Origin: Zunongwangia endophytica
Lineage (GTDB): Bacteria; Bacteroidota; Bacteroidia; Flavobacteriales; Flavobacteriaceae
Direction: 5' to 3'
Length of the DNA: 64,000 bases
Assembly: GCF_030409505.1 (NCBI RefSeq)
Contig: NZ_JAUFPZ010000002.1
Span: 1,054,001 to 1,118,000 of the forward strand
The position numbers and the translations under genes were made by a program. The notes under the pieces were generated by a model that saw nothing but the letters and a program-made list of their open reading frames with translations, did not search any database and was not told the origin of the DNA. The stretch's first letter is position 1, and each line of letters begins with the position of its first letter. Positions 1 to 9,638 of this stretch are shown one piece after another.

Positions 1-2
1 TG

Positions 3-902
3 GCTTTATATATTAATAACAGGAATGCTAATAATCAATACAAAAAGCAAATTGATAATAATTTATTGCGTGCGTATTCGGAATTAGAAGGGAACATAGA
101 AGAAGCTCAAGAAACCATTTTGAAAATTAAAGAAAAAGACTCTTTAATTTATTTAGTGATGAATGATTTGATTGAACCTGAAGCGTATTACAAAGATATA
201 AATTTAGCCTATTTGATATTATTCTTTTATAATTTAAATATTGAAGACAAGGCATTTCAAAACTTAATATCAATAAATGTAGCTGATAATAAGTATAAGG
301 AAGAATTACTTTCAAGTTTAAAAGAACTGTATTCTATAAATGAAAATATAAAAGAAGTTAACCAAAGAATGTCAACTTTTGTTTATGACAAAAGTTTACC
401 AATGTTAGCTAAAAACACTAAAACTTTTGGAGATTTGACATATAAAGGAGAAATAAAAAAAGACGTTGTTGATTTTTTTATTACTTCGCTAGAATATAAA
501 TCATATGTCAGTCAATATGCAATAATTGCAATTAAAAATCAACTTAAACATAATCAGGACTTTCTTAAAAAAGCGTATAGTTTGCGTTCAAAAATGACAA
601 ATGAATACAACCTTGATAGTAAAAACTTATTGAAAAAAGATTCTCTTATTTCTCAATATAAAGGTTTATACTCAAGTAAAACTCTAAAAGATACAATAGC
701 TATTAAATTCGCAAATGATTCAATACTGTTTTATAGAAATAAGGAGTTTCAGCTAAACCTTATTCCACTAACTAAAGATTGCTATTTTACAGACAATGAA
801 GGTGGCGGATATTTTGTTTCTTTTCTTGAAAAAAAAGATACTCTACGTATGGAATTAAACTTATTGTCGAATAAGTACTTATATGAAAAAATAAAAAAAT
901 AA
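3..902 (+). CDS. Partial membrane-associated protein, DUF6090-like (unknown function)
   Basis: The reading frame is open from base 3, so the true start lies left of the window; 299 codons are visible. The first residues (ALYINNRN) followed by a charged helical stretch resemble the segment just after the single membrane helix of DUF6090-type flavobacterial proteins; the protein at 40934-41599 has the same layout with the helix present. The rest is Lys/Asn-rich and mostly helical, with a shorter beta-like tail. No catalytic motif is visible. It is the only gene of its cassette and stops 4 bases before the attC. The family assignment is weak. Confidence 0.6.
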   Translation, partial: ALYINNRNANNQYKKQIDNNLLRAYSELEGNIEEAQETILKIKEKDSLIYLVMNDLIEPEAYYKDINLAYLILFFYNLNIEDKAFQNLISINVADNKYKEELLSSLKELYSINENIKEVNQRMSTFVYDKSLPMLAKNTKTFGDLTYKGEIKKDVVDFFITSLEYKSYVSQYAIIAIKNQLKHNQDFLKKAYSLRSKMTNEYNLDSKNLLKKDSLISQYKGLYSSKTLKDTIAIKFANDSILFYRNKEFQLNLIPLTKDCYFTDNEGGGYFVSFLEKKDTLRMELNLLSNKYLYEKIKK

Positions 903-906
903 CGGT

Positions 907-1041
907 TGTCAACAAAGTGTATAATTAATTGCTTTGGTCGTTGCTTATTTGGAAAATTCCTTCAGAACCTTCTCGCGTTAGTTTTTGTTTACTAAATTAG
1001 TTGCTTAAACACGCAACTAACCATACACAAGACCGTTAGCA
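907..1041 (+). repeat. attC-like site 1 (class C2)
   Basis: Left arm TGTCAAC, right arm GTTAGCA. Inner arms GTGTATAA and the CATACAC side pair. The loop holds GGAAAATTCC. The cassette it closes starts outside the window. Confidence 0.8.
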
Positions 1042-1087
1042 CCAATTTTGACTCGTCCTGAATAAAGGCTACATAATTTCAAACATT

Positions 1088-1459
1088 ATGTATAAAAATG
1101 ACAGAGTAATCAGACGGTATTCCGAATCGTTCAAACTAAAAATTTTAGACGAACTTACGGCAGGAAAATTAAACAAGTATCAACTAGGTAAAGCTTACGG
1201 TATTGCTCCAACAACCATAAACGAGTGGATCAGGAAATATAACCGTAAAGACCTTATGAACACCAGAGTGACTGTGAAAACAAAAGATGAGATTACACGC
1301 ATCAAACAGCTTCAAAAAGAAATTGAACAGCTGAAGAAACTTCTTTTGAAAAAGGATATAGACGCCCTTATAGAAGATTCTTATCTTGAAGTGGCAGCAG
1401 AACAGCTGGGCTATAAATCAGTGCTTGAACTTAAAAAAAAACTAAGTATCAAGCCTTGA
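1088..1459 (+). CDS. IS-A transposase OrfA (helix-turn-helix)
   Basis: 123 aa. An N-terminal helix-turn-helix (about residues 10-50, including LGKAYGIAPTTINEWIRKY) should bind the IS ends; a leucine-zipper-like coiled coil (about 65-95) follows, as usual in IS3-family OrfA. The stop overlaps OrfB. A run of nine A at 1433-1441 just before the stop is a good site for -1 ribosomal frameshifting; the -1 frame is open into OrfB and would give the fused OrfAB transposase. Confidence 0.93.
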   Translation: MYKNDRVIRRYSESFKLKILDELTAGKLNKYQLGKAYGIAPTTINEWIRKYNRKDLMNTRVTVKTKDEITRIKQLQKEIEQLKKLLLKKDIDALIEDSYLEVAAEQLGYKSVLELKKKLSIKP

Positions 1460-2310
1460 TCAAAGCAAAAGAGAACGCTAAAGGATCTGCTACTCTTTCA
1501 GCTATAACAGCTTGTTTTGGCCTTAAACGGGATGCATACTACAAATACAAAAGTAGAGAGGACAAACGTTTGAAAATAGAGAAAAAAGTTATTGATATAG
1601 TCAAGAAAAAGCGCAGATCACTTCCCAGAGAAGGGGTTAGAAAACTTGCCAGATCACTGAGCAAAGAGTTTACAAATGCCGATTTAAAAATAGGCAGGGA
1701 TACCTTATTCAACATTCTTAGAAAACACAATATGCTGACACTTAGAAAAAAATACAGCTCTAGAACAACGAACTCATTACACAGGTTCTACAAGTATAAG
1801 AATATCATTAAAGATGTAGAAACAACTAGACCAAACCAAGTATGGGTGAGCGATATCACTTACATCAGAACTATAAAAGGCTTTTGTTACCTAGCACTCA
1901 TTACAGATATGCATAGTCGCAAAATTGTTGGCTATGACATCAGCGACAGCTTGGAACTCAAAGGATGTGTAAGAGCTTTGAATAAAGCTTTATATCAAGC
2001 TAAAGATATTGACGCACTTATACACCATTCAGACCGAGGTATTCAGTATTGCAGCAATGTATACACACAGATCCTTAAAAGAAATGACATAAGAATCAGT
2101 ATGACCGAAGAGAACCATTGCTACGAAAACGCGATGGCAGAACGTGTAAATGGCATATTAAAAGACGAGTTCTATCTCGACCAGACCTTTGATAGCCTAC
2201 AACACGCTAAGAGAGCTACAAAAAATGCAATTAATTTGTATAATGAAATAAGATTACATTTATCTTTAGACTATAAAACACCAAATATGGTTTATAAATT
2301 AACAGCTTAA
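1456..2310 (+). CDS. IS-A transposase OrfB (DDE integrase core)
   Basis: 284 aa counted from a TTG that overlaps the OrfA stop; in practice it is probably made as an OrfAB fusion by -1 frameshifting. The rve-type DDE core is visible: Asp in WVSDITY, Asp in HHSDRGIQY and Glu in NAMAERVNGILKDEF. The variant residues (RPNQV, DSLEL, RNDIRI, DYKTP) match copies 4 and 5 and differ from copies 2 and 3, so two subtypes of this IS are present. Confidence 0.93.
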   Translation: MIKAKENAKGSATLSAITACFGLKRDAYYKYKSREDKRLKIEKKVIDIVKKKRRSLPREGVRKLARSLSKEFTNADLKIGRDTLFNILRKHNMLTLRKKYSSRTTNSLHRFYKYKNIIKDVETTRPNQVWVSDITYIRTIKGFCYLALITDMHSRKIVGYDISDSLELKGCVRALNKALYQAKDIDALIHHSDRGIQYCSNVYTQILKRNDIRISMTEENHCYENAMAERVNGILKDEFYLDQTFDSLQHAKRATKNAINLYNEIRLHLSLDYKTPNMVYKLTA

Positions 2311-2391
2311 ATCAATTTTAAACTGTAGCTATATTTCAGGACTAGACATTTGAAAAAAAGCACCCGACTAAACAAAAGACGGTTGTAGAAT

Positions 2392-3024
2392 TTAATTTTC
2401 ACTTAATGCAATTTTTATTCCCATTAGAATAAATACAAATCCACTTAATTTATTTAACCATAGACCAGCATTTGGATTGTTCTTGATTTTTTGAGAAAAA
2501 ACACTGGCAAATACCGTCAAAATAAAAAACCAAACAATTCCAATTAATGCATAAGCAAGACCCAATATAATAAACGGAACAGGGTTTTCCATTTGAGTTG
2601 GATTGATAAATTGAGGAAAAAATGCCAAGAAGAATAATGCAACTTTCGGATTTAATGTATTTGTTAAAAATCCAGACCAAAAATCATTTTTCCCCTTTTC
2701 TTGTACTTTCTTTTCATCATTTGTAGGCAAAAAATCCTTTCTATTTTTAAACTTCAAAAATCCCAAGTAGGTTAAATAAAAAACACCTACATATTTAATT
2801 ATAGTAAATGCGTATGCTGAATTGGCAATAATGACAGACAATCCCAATGCGGCAAATAAAGTGTGAGTTAAAACACCTGCATTCACGCCCAAAGTGGCAT
2901 AAACCCCTGATTTCCGACCTTGAGCGATAGACTTGTTCAAAACAAATATCGTATCAATTCCTGGCGTCATTATGAAAAATAAAGCCGTTACCATAAAAGC
3001 GAATAAGTTTTCGATTCCAATCAT
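2392..3024 (-). CDS. LysE/RhtB family exporter
   Basis: 210 aa, the usual length of the LysE family of inner-membrane amino-acid or small-metabolite exporters. About six hydrophobic segments; the family signatures TPGID near residue 20 and NPKVALFFLAFFPQFI near 125-140 are present. It is the only convincing minus-strand gene in the array and is divergent from the LysR-type regulator 105 bases away, the usual arrangement when the regulator controls the exporter. The substrate cannot be read from sequence. Confidence 0.9.
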   Translation of the reverse strand: MIGIENLFAFMVTALFFIMTPGIDTIFVLNKSIAQGRKSGVYATLGVNAGVLTHTLFAALGLSVIIANSAYAFTIIKYVGVFYLTYLGFLKFKNRKDFLPTNDEKKVQEKGKNDFWSGFLTNTLNPKVALFFLAFFPQFINPTQMENPVPFIILGLAYALIGIVWFFILTVFASVFSQKIKNNPNAGLWLNKLSGFVFILMGIKIALSEN

Positions 3025-3070
3025 TTCTGTTCTTTTCGAATTAAACTAAAACTTTCAGCAAAGAAACTAC

Positions 3071-3101
3071 TTGGGATTCAATCTAAAAATACATATTTTT
3101 G
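3071..3101 (+). promoter_or_regulatory. Candidate Bacteroidota promoter of the LysR gene
   Basis: TTG at 3071-3073, 20 bases, then TATTTTTG at 3094-3101, matching the -33 TTG / -7 TAnnTTTG pattern of Bacteroidota housekeeping promoters. Transcription would start near 3108, about 22 bases before the ATG. Confidence 0.5.
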
Positions 3102-3107
3102 ATTGAC

Positions 3108-3126
3108 TAATGCGTAAATTGCATTA
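3108..3126. promoter_or_regulatory. Palindromic candidate LysR operator
   Basis: TAATGC-N7-GCATTA, a perfect 6-bp dyad that contains a T-N11-A box (3111 and 3123), the general recognition pattern of LysR-type regulators. It overlaps the predicted start of transcription, which would allow autorepression and control of the divergent exporter. Confidence 0.5.
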
Positions 3127-3129
3127 CTT

Positions 3130-3996
3130 ATGACGATTCAACAAATTAAATATTTTTTAGAACTTGCTAAAGAACTCCATTTTTGGAAAACAGCGGAAAA
3201 AGTTTTTATCTCTCAATCTTCATTAAGCCGACAAATTCAAGCTTTAGAAGATGAAGTGGGAATAAAGCTTTTTGAACGGGATAAAAGGAATGTGAAATTA
3301 ACAAATGCGGGCAAATTTCTTCAAGAGCATTGGACAGATAAAATAAATGAATTTGACCAAATATTAAGGCAAGCTAAAAAGATTGATGCGGGTAATTTAG
3401 GAACTGTTTCCATAACGTATCCCGGTTCTATAACATTTGAATTTTTACCTAACTTTTTAAAGATTTTAAATACTAATTTACCTGACCTTAAATTAGAGCT
3501 GACAGAACCTACAGATGAAAATCACGAAAAATTATTATTGGACTATCGTACGGATATAGCTTTTAGTAGGGATAAAATTAAAAATGGAAATATTGATACT
3601 TTAAAATTATATTCAGAACCCATTTGTTTGGTTGTTCCAAATAATCATTGGATAAAGGAAAAGACGTTTAATAACATAGCTGATCTACAAAATGAAAAAT
3701 TTATTATTTCAGGATTACATCAGACAACATTTTTTGCTTCTTTGCTGAGAAGCTTGTTTGATAAATATGGATTTGAACCAAAAACAACAATTGAGTCAGA
3801 TTTTGGCGGTATGATATTAAGTCTAGTTTCTAAAGAAATAGGGATTTCAATTCTACCACTTTCATTTAAATCTGCTAAGGTTCAAAATTTACGATTTATC
3901 AAATTTGATGAAAAAATTGATTTGTATGTAAATTGGAGAAAAAACGAACTTAATAAAACCATAAAAAAAGTCGTTGAATATGCAGAAACTGTGTGA
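3130..3996 (+). CDS. LysR-type transcriptional regulator
   Basis: 288 aa. The N-terminal winged helix is typical (MTIQQIKYFLELAKELHF, then AEKVFISQSSLSRQIQALE, then LFERDKR). The C-terminal substrate-binding domain (about 90-288) senses an unknown inducer. ATG at 3130 gives the standard LysR N-terminus; no clear Shine-Dalgarno is seen, as is common in Bacteroidota. It is paired divergently with the LysE exporter and both sit inside one cassette with concordant ends, so the regulator and its probable target would move together. Confidence 0.92.
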   Translation: MTIQQIKYFLELAKELHFWKTAEKVFISQSSLSRQIQALEDEVGIKLFERDKRNVKLTNAGKFLQEHWTDKINEFDQILRQAKKIDAGNLGTVSITYPGSITFEFLPNFLKILNTNLPDLKLELTEPTDENHEKLLLDYRTDIAFSRDKIKNGNIDTLKLYSEPICLVVPNNHWIKEKTFNNIADLQNEKFIISGLHQTTFFASLLRSLFDKYGFEPKTTIESDFGGMILSLVSKEIGISILPLSFKSAKVQNLRFIKFDEKIDLYVNWRKNELNKTIKKVVEYAETV

Positions 3997-4012
3997 GGAA
4001 AACAAAAACTGG

Positions 4013-4207
4013 TGCTAACACCGTATATAGCTCATAGCTAATTAGTTGATTAATCAAAGTTATGGCATATTTGCGAAGTCCGCCAATTTTTTTAATTTGG
4101 CTTATTGAAAGGAAAAGGTGATAAGAAAATTAAAAAATTCGGCTCGTGCTTAACCGAAAAATAATCGTTAATTTACACGCTACGAGCCATATACAATACC
4201 GTTAGGG
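4013..4207 (+). repeat. attC-like site 2 (class B)
   Basis: Left arm TGCTAAC, right arm GTTAGGG. Inner arms GTATATAGCTCATAGC and GCTACGAGCCATATAC. Closes the LysE/LysR cassette, whose start GTTAGCACCA is complementary to its end. Confidence 0.88.
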
Positions 4208-4221
4208 CACATTAGAACGAA

Positions 4222-5874
4222 ATGAAGAAATACATCATAATTTTAGGAACATTTTTAATTTCAATCGCTTCATTCGGACAGAATATTGACGAATTTAAAA
4301 AGGATTTTAAAAAAGCCACCGAAACTGAATTTAGCGAATCCGAATTGAATGAAATGTTCAGAACATATTCAAATTTACTAACACCTCATAGTGACATAAC
4401 TCAACTTACTGCAAGTTTCAAAAATGAACGAATAGTTCAATATCCACTTTCCGAATTTAAAGAAACAGACGATTATAAATACAATATCCAAAGTCTACTA
4501 AATTCAGAAAACCCAAACCAAAGACTACTTTCTTATTTAGTAATTGCTGGAGCTGGAGATAAGAATTATGAAAAGACACTTTTAGAAAAACTAAAAACAG
4601 AGGAAACTAAAGGAAACTTAATTTGGTCTGGAATGGCATTAATGTATTTACAAACAAGCCATACAACACCTCTTTTTGACTTTTTAATTGAGAACGAGAA
4701 TTTTGGAGATAGTCATATGATTCCGATGTATTTCCAACTAAACAAAGACTCACTTCAAAATACCGCTTACAACAGAATTAATAGCACAAACCTAAAAGCT
4801 AAAATTCTTTCTGCACAATTACTTTCAAAAACCGGAAAGAATGAAAAAACTGAAAAGCTATTACTTGATGCGGTAAAGAATTGGGATTATAACATAAAAG
4901 GTTATGCAATATATTCTGTGAAAGAATTAGAAATGGGGAATCTAAAAGAGACTTTTGTTCCTTTATTAGACAGTATAAAAACTCGTCCTATTGCTATTGA
5001 AGCGTTGGCAAATAGTCCAACAAAAGAAGATGTGGGTTATTTAAAACAACTTGCTAATTCAGAAAAAGTTGTTTCTAAAGACATTTTAAACGGCTTTTTA
5101 GAATCAAAAAATCCAGAAAGTGTCAAATATTGGCTTGAACTTGTTTCAAGCCGAGAAATCCCTGAAAAGTACTATTTCAATACTTTAAGAAAACCGCTTC
5201 TATTCTCTGACGAATTGTTAAATGATGTTCAAACAACTTTAAAAACAACAAAACATCTAACGATTCAAAAAACGTTGATTAAGGTTCTTGAAGGACGAGA
5301 AGATTCCGTATCTGAAGAAATACTTTTGAACTATATAGACAATGACGATTCATCAGTTCGATATTGGACTGTGGACGCTCTAAAAAATACTAAATCAAAA
5401 ATAGTAATTGAAAAACTTGTTGAGCTACTAAAAAACCCCGGAAAGCGAGTTTCACCAATTACACATATCCTAATTAATAATGAGATAGATACACTTCAAA
5501 ACGTTTATACAAATATTTATAATACTTATGAAAGTTCGGAATGGAAAAGAACAGCGATTGAGTATTTATCTAAATTCCCAAAAGAAGAACATAAAGGAAT
5601 TTTAAAAGATGTTATCTACAATAAAGATTCGGGATTTTCAATGAACCGAAATGCATCAATTGGACTTGCAAACCTAAATGATAAAAGTTCAATTGACCGA
5701 ATTATTGAGATAAGCGAAAAAGAAAGAGAAGGAAGTGATGGAAATTGTCAAGCTTACTTGAGAGCATTATCAAAAATAAAAGGAGAAAAAGCGAAGAAAT
5801 ATATATTATCATTTGAAAATAGTGAATCTGAATATATTTCGGAATTAGTGAAAGAAATAATAGCAGAATGGTAG
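4222..5874 (+). CDS. Secreted HEAT-repeat-like protein
   Basis: 550 aa with a signal peptide (MKKYIIILGTFLISIASFGQ). The body is almost all alpha-helical, with repeating helix pairs of about 30-40 residues (for example around residues 370-410, ILLNYIDNDDSSVRYWTVDA), typical of HEAT or PBS-lyase-type repeats that act as binding scaffolds. No enzyme motif is visible. It is alone in its cassette, starting 20 bases after the crossover. The partner and role are unknown; periplasmic or surface location is inferred from the signal peptide. Confidence 0.85.
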   Translation: MKKYIIILGTFLISIASFGQNIDEFKKDFKKATETEFSESELNEMFRTYSNLLTPHSDITQLTASFKNERIVQYPLSEFKETDDYKYNIQSLLNSENPNQRLLSYLVIAGAGDKNYEKTLLEKLKTEETKGNLIWSGMALMYLQTSHTTPLFDFLIENENFGDSHMIPMYFQLNKDSLQNTAYNRINSTNLKAKILSAQLLSKTGKNEKTEKLLLDAVKNWDYNIKGYAIYSVKELEMGNLKETFVPLLDSIKTRPIAIEALANSPTKEDVGYLKQLANSEKVVSKDILNGFLESKNPESVKYWLELVSSREIPEKYYFNTLRKPLLFSDELLNDVQTTLKTTKHLTIQKTLIKVLEGREDSVSEEILLNYIDNDDSSVRYWTVDALKNTKSKIVIEKLVELLKNPGKRVSPITHILINNEIDTLQNVYTNIYNTYESSEWKRTAIEYLSKFPKEEHKGILKDVIYNKDSGFSMNRNASIGLANLNDKSSIDRIIEISEKEREGSDGNCQAYLRALSKIKGEKAKKYILSFENSESEYISELVKEIIAEW

Positions 5875-5885
5875 ATAATAACGTG

Positions 5886-6081
5886 CCCTAACAACGTATA
5901 TAACTCATAGCTAATCAGTTGTTTAAACAAAGTTAAGGCATATTTGGAAAGTCGCCAAATTTTTAAATTTGACGATTTCCAATTAAAAAGATAAATAGTA
6001 AAATTTAAAAATCTGGCTTGTACTCAACCGAAAATTAAAAGCTAATTTACACGCTACGAGCCATATACAAAACCGTTACCC
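5886..6081 (+). repeat. attC-like site 3 (class B)
   Basis: Left arm CCCTAAC, right arm GTTACCC. GTATATAACTCATAGC pairs with GCTACGAGCCATATAC. The cassette start GTTAGGGCAC mirrors its end GTGCCCTAAC. Confidence 0.9.
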
Positions 6082-6087
6082 ACCATT

Positions 6088-6669
6088 TTGAAAAAAGCAA
6101 ATCTCGAAAATAAAATCATAGACGCGACTTCAAGTTTACTTGATATGGCAACTGATATGTGTTGGAATAAAATCTCGAGAAAGTGTGATTATATTATGTC
6201 CGAAATTGACAATTCAATCGGAGGAAATCTTTATGAACAAGCGAAAATAAGAAAGAAAATTAACGACAAAAAAACGCCCAAATCGGTAAGTGAAATTGTG
6301 GCGGAATTGAATAAATTATTTGAGAATCTTTACGACATAAATCTTTATATTTATAAATCTCTAAATAACAAAACCATAGTCGAAATAAGATATTTTCTCA
6401 AAACAGCTCACACAGCGGAATTTTATTCAACAATAATAGATAATGAACCGATGTTGCATTGTAAAGTATCGATTCCACCTTACGTTGCGAAAAAACCCAA
6501 CTCTGATGAGATTCAAAAAAAATTCGATGTGAATTGGGAATTAGGTGGAATTAGGCAAGAATGGAATAAATTTTTGGGTAAATTACGGTATCAAATATGG
6601 AAATATAATTACGACCGAAAACAAAGATTGCGAAAAAAAACGGTGGGTAACAACGTATATAAAAAATAG
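6088..6669 (+). CDS. Unknown cytoplasmic protein with attC-encoded C-terminus
   Basis: 193 aa from a TTG start (MKKANLENK) only 12 bases after the crossover; no ATG offers a better N-terminus. No known domain is recognised; it is charged, lacks membrane segments and has a basic C-terminal part. The last residues (VGNNVYKK) and the TAG stop are encoded by the left arm of the next attC, so translation runs into the recombination site. Confidence 0.75.
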   Translation: MKKANLENKIIDATSSLLDMATDMCWNKISRKCDYIMSEIDNSIGGNLYEQAKIRKKINDKKTPKSVSEIVAELNKLFENLYDINLYIYKSLNNKTIVEIRYFLKTAHTAEFYSTIIDNEPMLHCKVSIPPYVAKKPNSDEIQKKFDVNWELGGIRQEWNKFLGKLRYQIWKYNYDRKQRLRKKTVGNNVYKK

Positions 6670-6840
6670 CTATGTTATTTCTAAAACGTAAATTTTGGTA
6701 TATTTGGTAAGTCGCCAAATCTTTTGATTTGGCTTTTGAAAAGTAAAGATAAAATCAAAATGCAAAAGCTTTGGCTTATGGTGAGACTGAAAAGATTGTG
6801 CTTGTTTTTACGCTACTTTCCATATACAAACTCGTTGCCA
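6645..6840 (+). repeat. attC-like site 4 (class A)
   Basis: Left arm GGGTAAC, right arm GTTGCCA. Inner arms GTATATAAAAAATAGC and GCTACTTTCCATATAC; the loop has the hairpin GCCAAATCTTTTGATTTGGC. Start GTTACCCACC mirrors the end. Confidence 0.9.
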
Positions 6841-6861
6841 GTAATCTAAAAAACATACTCA

Positions 6862-9165
6862 TTGAATCCAATTTACTTAGATACACACATTCATACTTCT
6901 GCAAATCCTAATCAGGTAAATGAAGATTATGATATTGATTTATTAGTCGCTAAAATTAAAGAATTTAATGGTAATTCTGAATTTTTGATTTCGCTAACAG
7001 ACCATAATATGGTTAATAAAAGTGCCTATCTGAAAGCGGTGGAATTAAATTTAAATATAATTCTTGGTGTAGAATTACACATAAAAAATTATGATGATTG
7101 TCCAGCTTATCATTGTCATATTTATTTTGACCTTATAGAAATTACAGAAGTTATTCTTGACGATATAAACAAAAAATTAGATGAATTATACTCTAATAAG
7201 GAAGTTGTCAAAAAAGACCCAAAGATTCCTACAATACAGGAGATAATTAATAAATTTGATTCTTACGAATTTATGCTACTTCCTCACGGAGGACAATCGC
7301 ACGCTACTTTTAATACTTCAATTCCAAAAGATACAAGATTAGATAGTACTTTAGAAAGAAATGTTTATTACAATCATTTCGAAGGATTTACTGCAAGAGG
7401 AGACAAAGGCCTTGAAAAAACTCAAGCATATTTTAAAAAACTTGGAATAAATGAATTCGTAAATCTTATCACTTGTAGTGATAATTATACACCTTCAACT
7501 TATCCTAATGGTAAAGACAAAAATCCATTTAATCCAACTTGGATGCTTGCAAAACCAACTTTCAATGGATTAAGACTTTCTTTATCCGAACAATCCAGAT
7601 TAATTTATTCAGAAAATAAACCTAAATTTTATTCCGAGAATATTAAATCAGTTTCTCATAAAGAAAAAAACCTAGATATAGATGTAGAACTAACTTCTGG
7701 ATTAAATGTAATAATTGGAGGCTCTTCTAGTGGCAAAACATTATTAGTAGATTCTATTGTTAGAGGTATAAATAAGACTGTTCAAGATTCTATTTATAAA
7801 CAATATGAAATTGATAAAATTAATATTGTAAATCCATCAGGTATGAAACCTCATTACCTCTCTCAAAATTATATTATGGGAGTTGTAAATAATATTAGTG
7901 ACGATAAAATTGAAAATATAGATATAATAAAAAGAGCATTTCCAGGAGACGAAGAAATTAAAACAAGTATCAATAATGGCTTGCGAGAATTTAAAAAGAA
8001 TATAATATCATTAATTGAAAGTGTAAAAATTCTTGAAGCCGAGAGCCAAACATTACAAACCACACCTATTATTTCAAGATTAATTACAAGAGATAATTTA
8101 GAAACCAATATTTATGACAATCTTCAATCAAATGAATTAGAGAATGAGAAATTAAGATTTTCACAAGGCACTTATGATGAATATGTACAATCTTTGGATT
8201 CTATAGATGACTTTTTATCTAAATACCCATTTGTTGAACACGATTCAGATTTGGTAACTAAACTTAAAGATGAATTATCAAATGTTTTAACTATATCAAA
8301 TAAGGAAAAACAAGTTAGAACTTTACTTGTGCAAGAGCAAGAGTCATACAATCAAGTGTTGAGACATTCAAACTCTGAAGAACAAACAAAGAGTCAAAAT
8401 TTCATCAAGCTTTTAGAGTCTTTAAAAAAATATGTGAGAGCCTATAGAAAATTTCATAGAACTATAAATTCAATTTCAAGCTATACTCTCAATTTTGATT
8501 CAGAGGAAATAGAATCAATGGGACACAAATTATATATAGAGAATGATTTTATATTAAGTACAGATAAGTTTATCGAAGTAGTTAACCATTTTCTAAAAAA
8601 TAAAATAAGCGGTTTTGAAAATATTACACCTGAATTATTATTTGAAAGTAATTTCAAAAAACAAAAACCTAAAGTTCAAGATTATGATGACTTCGAAAAC
8701 AGAATTTACAACAGTTTCGAAGAGTTAAATAAGAAAAAATACAAAATCATTACTAATGATGGTCGTGAATTTGATAAACTTAGTCCTGGTTGGAAAACAT
8801 CTGTAATTCTTGATATAATACTAGGGTATGATAAAGATAGTGCACCAATAATAATAGACCAACCAGAGGATAATTTAGCAACTGATTACATAAATAAAGG
8901 ATTAGTTACTGCTGTAAAAAAAATAAAAAATAAAAAACAAATAATTTTAGTTTCTCATAACGCAACAATCCCAATGTTAGCAGATGCACAAAATATAATT
9001 CTGTGCAAAAATGAAAATAATAAATTAATAATAAAATCAAGTCCTTTAGAAGGCGAAATTGAAGGAACAAGTGTTGTTGATTTAATTGCAAAAATTACAG
9101 ACGGAGGTAAATCTTCAATTAAAAAAAGAGTAAAAAAATATAACCTCAAAAAATTCAGCGAATAA
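6862..9165 (+). CDS. PHP phosphoesterase-SMC-like ATPase fusion (TrlF-like), putative defence protein
   Basis: 767 aa from a TTG start. Residues 1-230 form a PHP domain: DTHIH at 7-11, TDHN near 46-49, further metal-site histidines near 84-86 and 142, and CSD near 205-207. After it come an ABC/SMC-like ATPase half with Walker A GGSSSGKT (286-293), a long helical, coiled-coil-like middle, then the second half with LSPGWK (signature-like), IIIDQPEDNL (Walker B) and VSHN (H-loop). This order matches TrlF-like PHP-AAA proteins, found in mobile and defence regions; nuclease or phosphatase action gated by ATP is inferred. The stop overlaps the next start (TAATG), so the two genes form a translationally coupled operon. 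Confidence 0.85.
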   Translation: MNPIYLDTHIHTSANPNQVNEDYDIDLLVAKIKEFNGNSEFLISLTDHNMVNKSAYLKAVELNLNIILGVELHIKNYDDCPAYHCHIYFDLIEITEVILDDINKKLDELYSNKEVVKKDPKIPTIQEIINKFDSYEFMLLPHGGQSHATFNTSIPKDTRLDSTLERNVYYNHFEGFTARGDKGLEKTQAYFKKLGINEFVNLITCSDNYTPSTYPNGKDKNPFNPTWMLAKPTFNGLRLSLSEQSRLIYSENKPKFYSENIKSVSHKEKNLDIDVELTSGLNVIIGGSSSGKTLLVDSIVRGINKTVQDSIYKQYEIDKINIVNPSGMKPHYLSQNYIMGVVNNISDDKIENIDIIKRAFPGDEEIKTSINNGLREFKKNIISLIESVKILEAESQTLQTTPIISRLITRDNLETNIYDNLQSNELENEKLRFSQGTYDEYVQSLDSIDDFLSKYPFVEHDSDLVTKLKDELSNVLTISNKEKQVRTLLVQEQESYNQVLRHSNSEEQTKSQNFIKLLESLKKYVRAYRKFHRTINSISSYTLNFDSEEIESMGHKLYIENDFILSTDKFIEVVNHFLKNKISGFENITPELLFESNFKKQKPKVQDYDDFENRIYNSFEELNKKKYKIITNDGREFDKLSPGWKTSVILDIILGYDKDSAPIIIDQPEDNLATDYINKGLVTAVKKIKNKKQIILVSHNATIPMLADAQNIILCKNENNKLIIKSSPLEGEIEGTSVVDLIAKITDGGKSSIKKRVKKYNLKKFSE

Positions 9166-9360
9166 TGAAATTAATATTTAATAAAGAAGATAATAACGAT
9201 ATAACTGTAAAAATACAGCAAGGAACTATTCCAGTTCAGTTTACATATACTGAAATGATAAAACAACTTCTCGAAAATAATACCATTGTATCCACCCCAC
9301 CAACTGCATCTTGATTAGTTAACTTTCTACCGATAGCTTTGCTCTAAAATAATATTTATT

Positions 9361-9638
9361 ATGAGCAAACAGGGAGAAATGTACACTTTAGTTAATGACT
9401 ATCGTAATAGCGGTCTTTCGGCAAAAGCTTTTAGCAAAGAAAAAGGAATCAGTCCTTCCACCTTTTGTTACTGGATCCGCAAAAAGAAAGATGAAGATCG
9501 GCCCGGGGATTTGTAGAAGTTACCAAGGGATTAAAGTCGTCATCGGGTGAGCTGGAACTTATTTATCCCAACGGGGTCAAACTCCAAATGAATGCTGCGG
9601 ACCTGGGACTTATTGCCCGGTTAGTTAAGTTGTATTAA
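9361..9638 (+). pseudogene. IS66 tnpA (frameshifted)
   Basis: The frame starts MSKQGEMYTLVNDYRNSG with a helix-turn-helix (LSAKAFSKEKGISPSTFCYW) and runs into TAG at 9513-9515. The continuation (GFVEVTKGL...ADLGLIARLVKLY) is in another frame and ends at 9636-9638, overlapping the tnpB start. One G lost from the G run near 9505 explains it. Confidence 0.75.

Larger units (their letters stand above)
1049..2348 (+). mobile_element. IS-A copy 1, IS3 family, intact with 3-bp target duplication
   Basis: 1300 bp with inverted ends TGACTCGTCCTGAA and (reverse complement) TGTCTAGTCCTGAA. TTT lies on both sides (1046-1048, 2349-2351), a 3-bp target duplication. Removing the element restores a cassette whose ends agree (GTTAGCACCA versus TGGTGCTAAC at 4010-4019), so this copy marks a simple insertion. 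It sits 13 nt after the crossover G/TT at 1035/1036. Confidence 0.95.

Noticed and set aside
1539..1730. 63-codon minus-strand frame repeated in each IS-A copy (and an 88-codon one in IS-B)
   Set aside because: They are antisense shadows of the transposase genes and move only with the IS.
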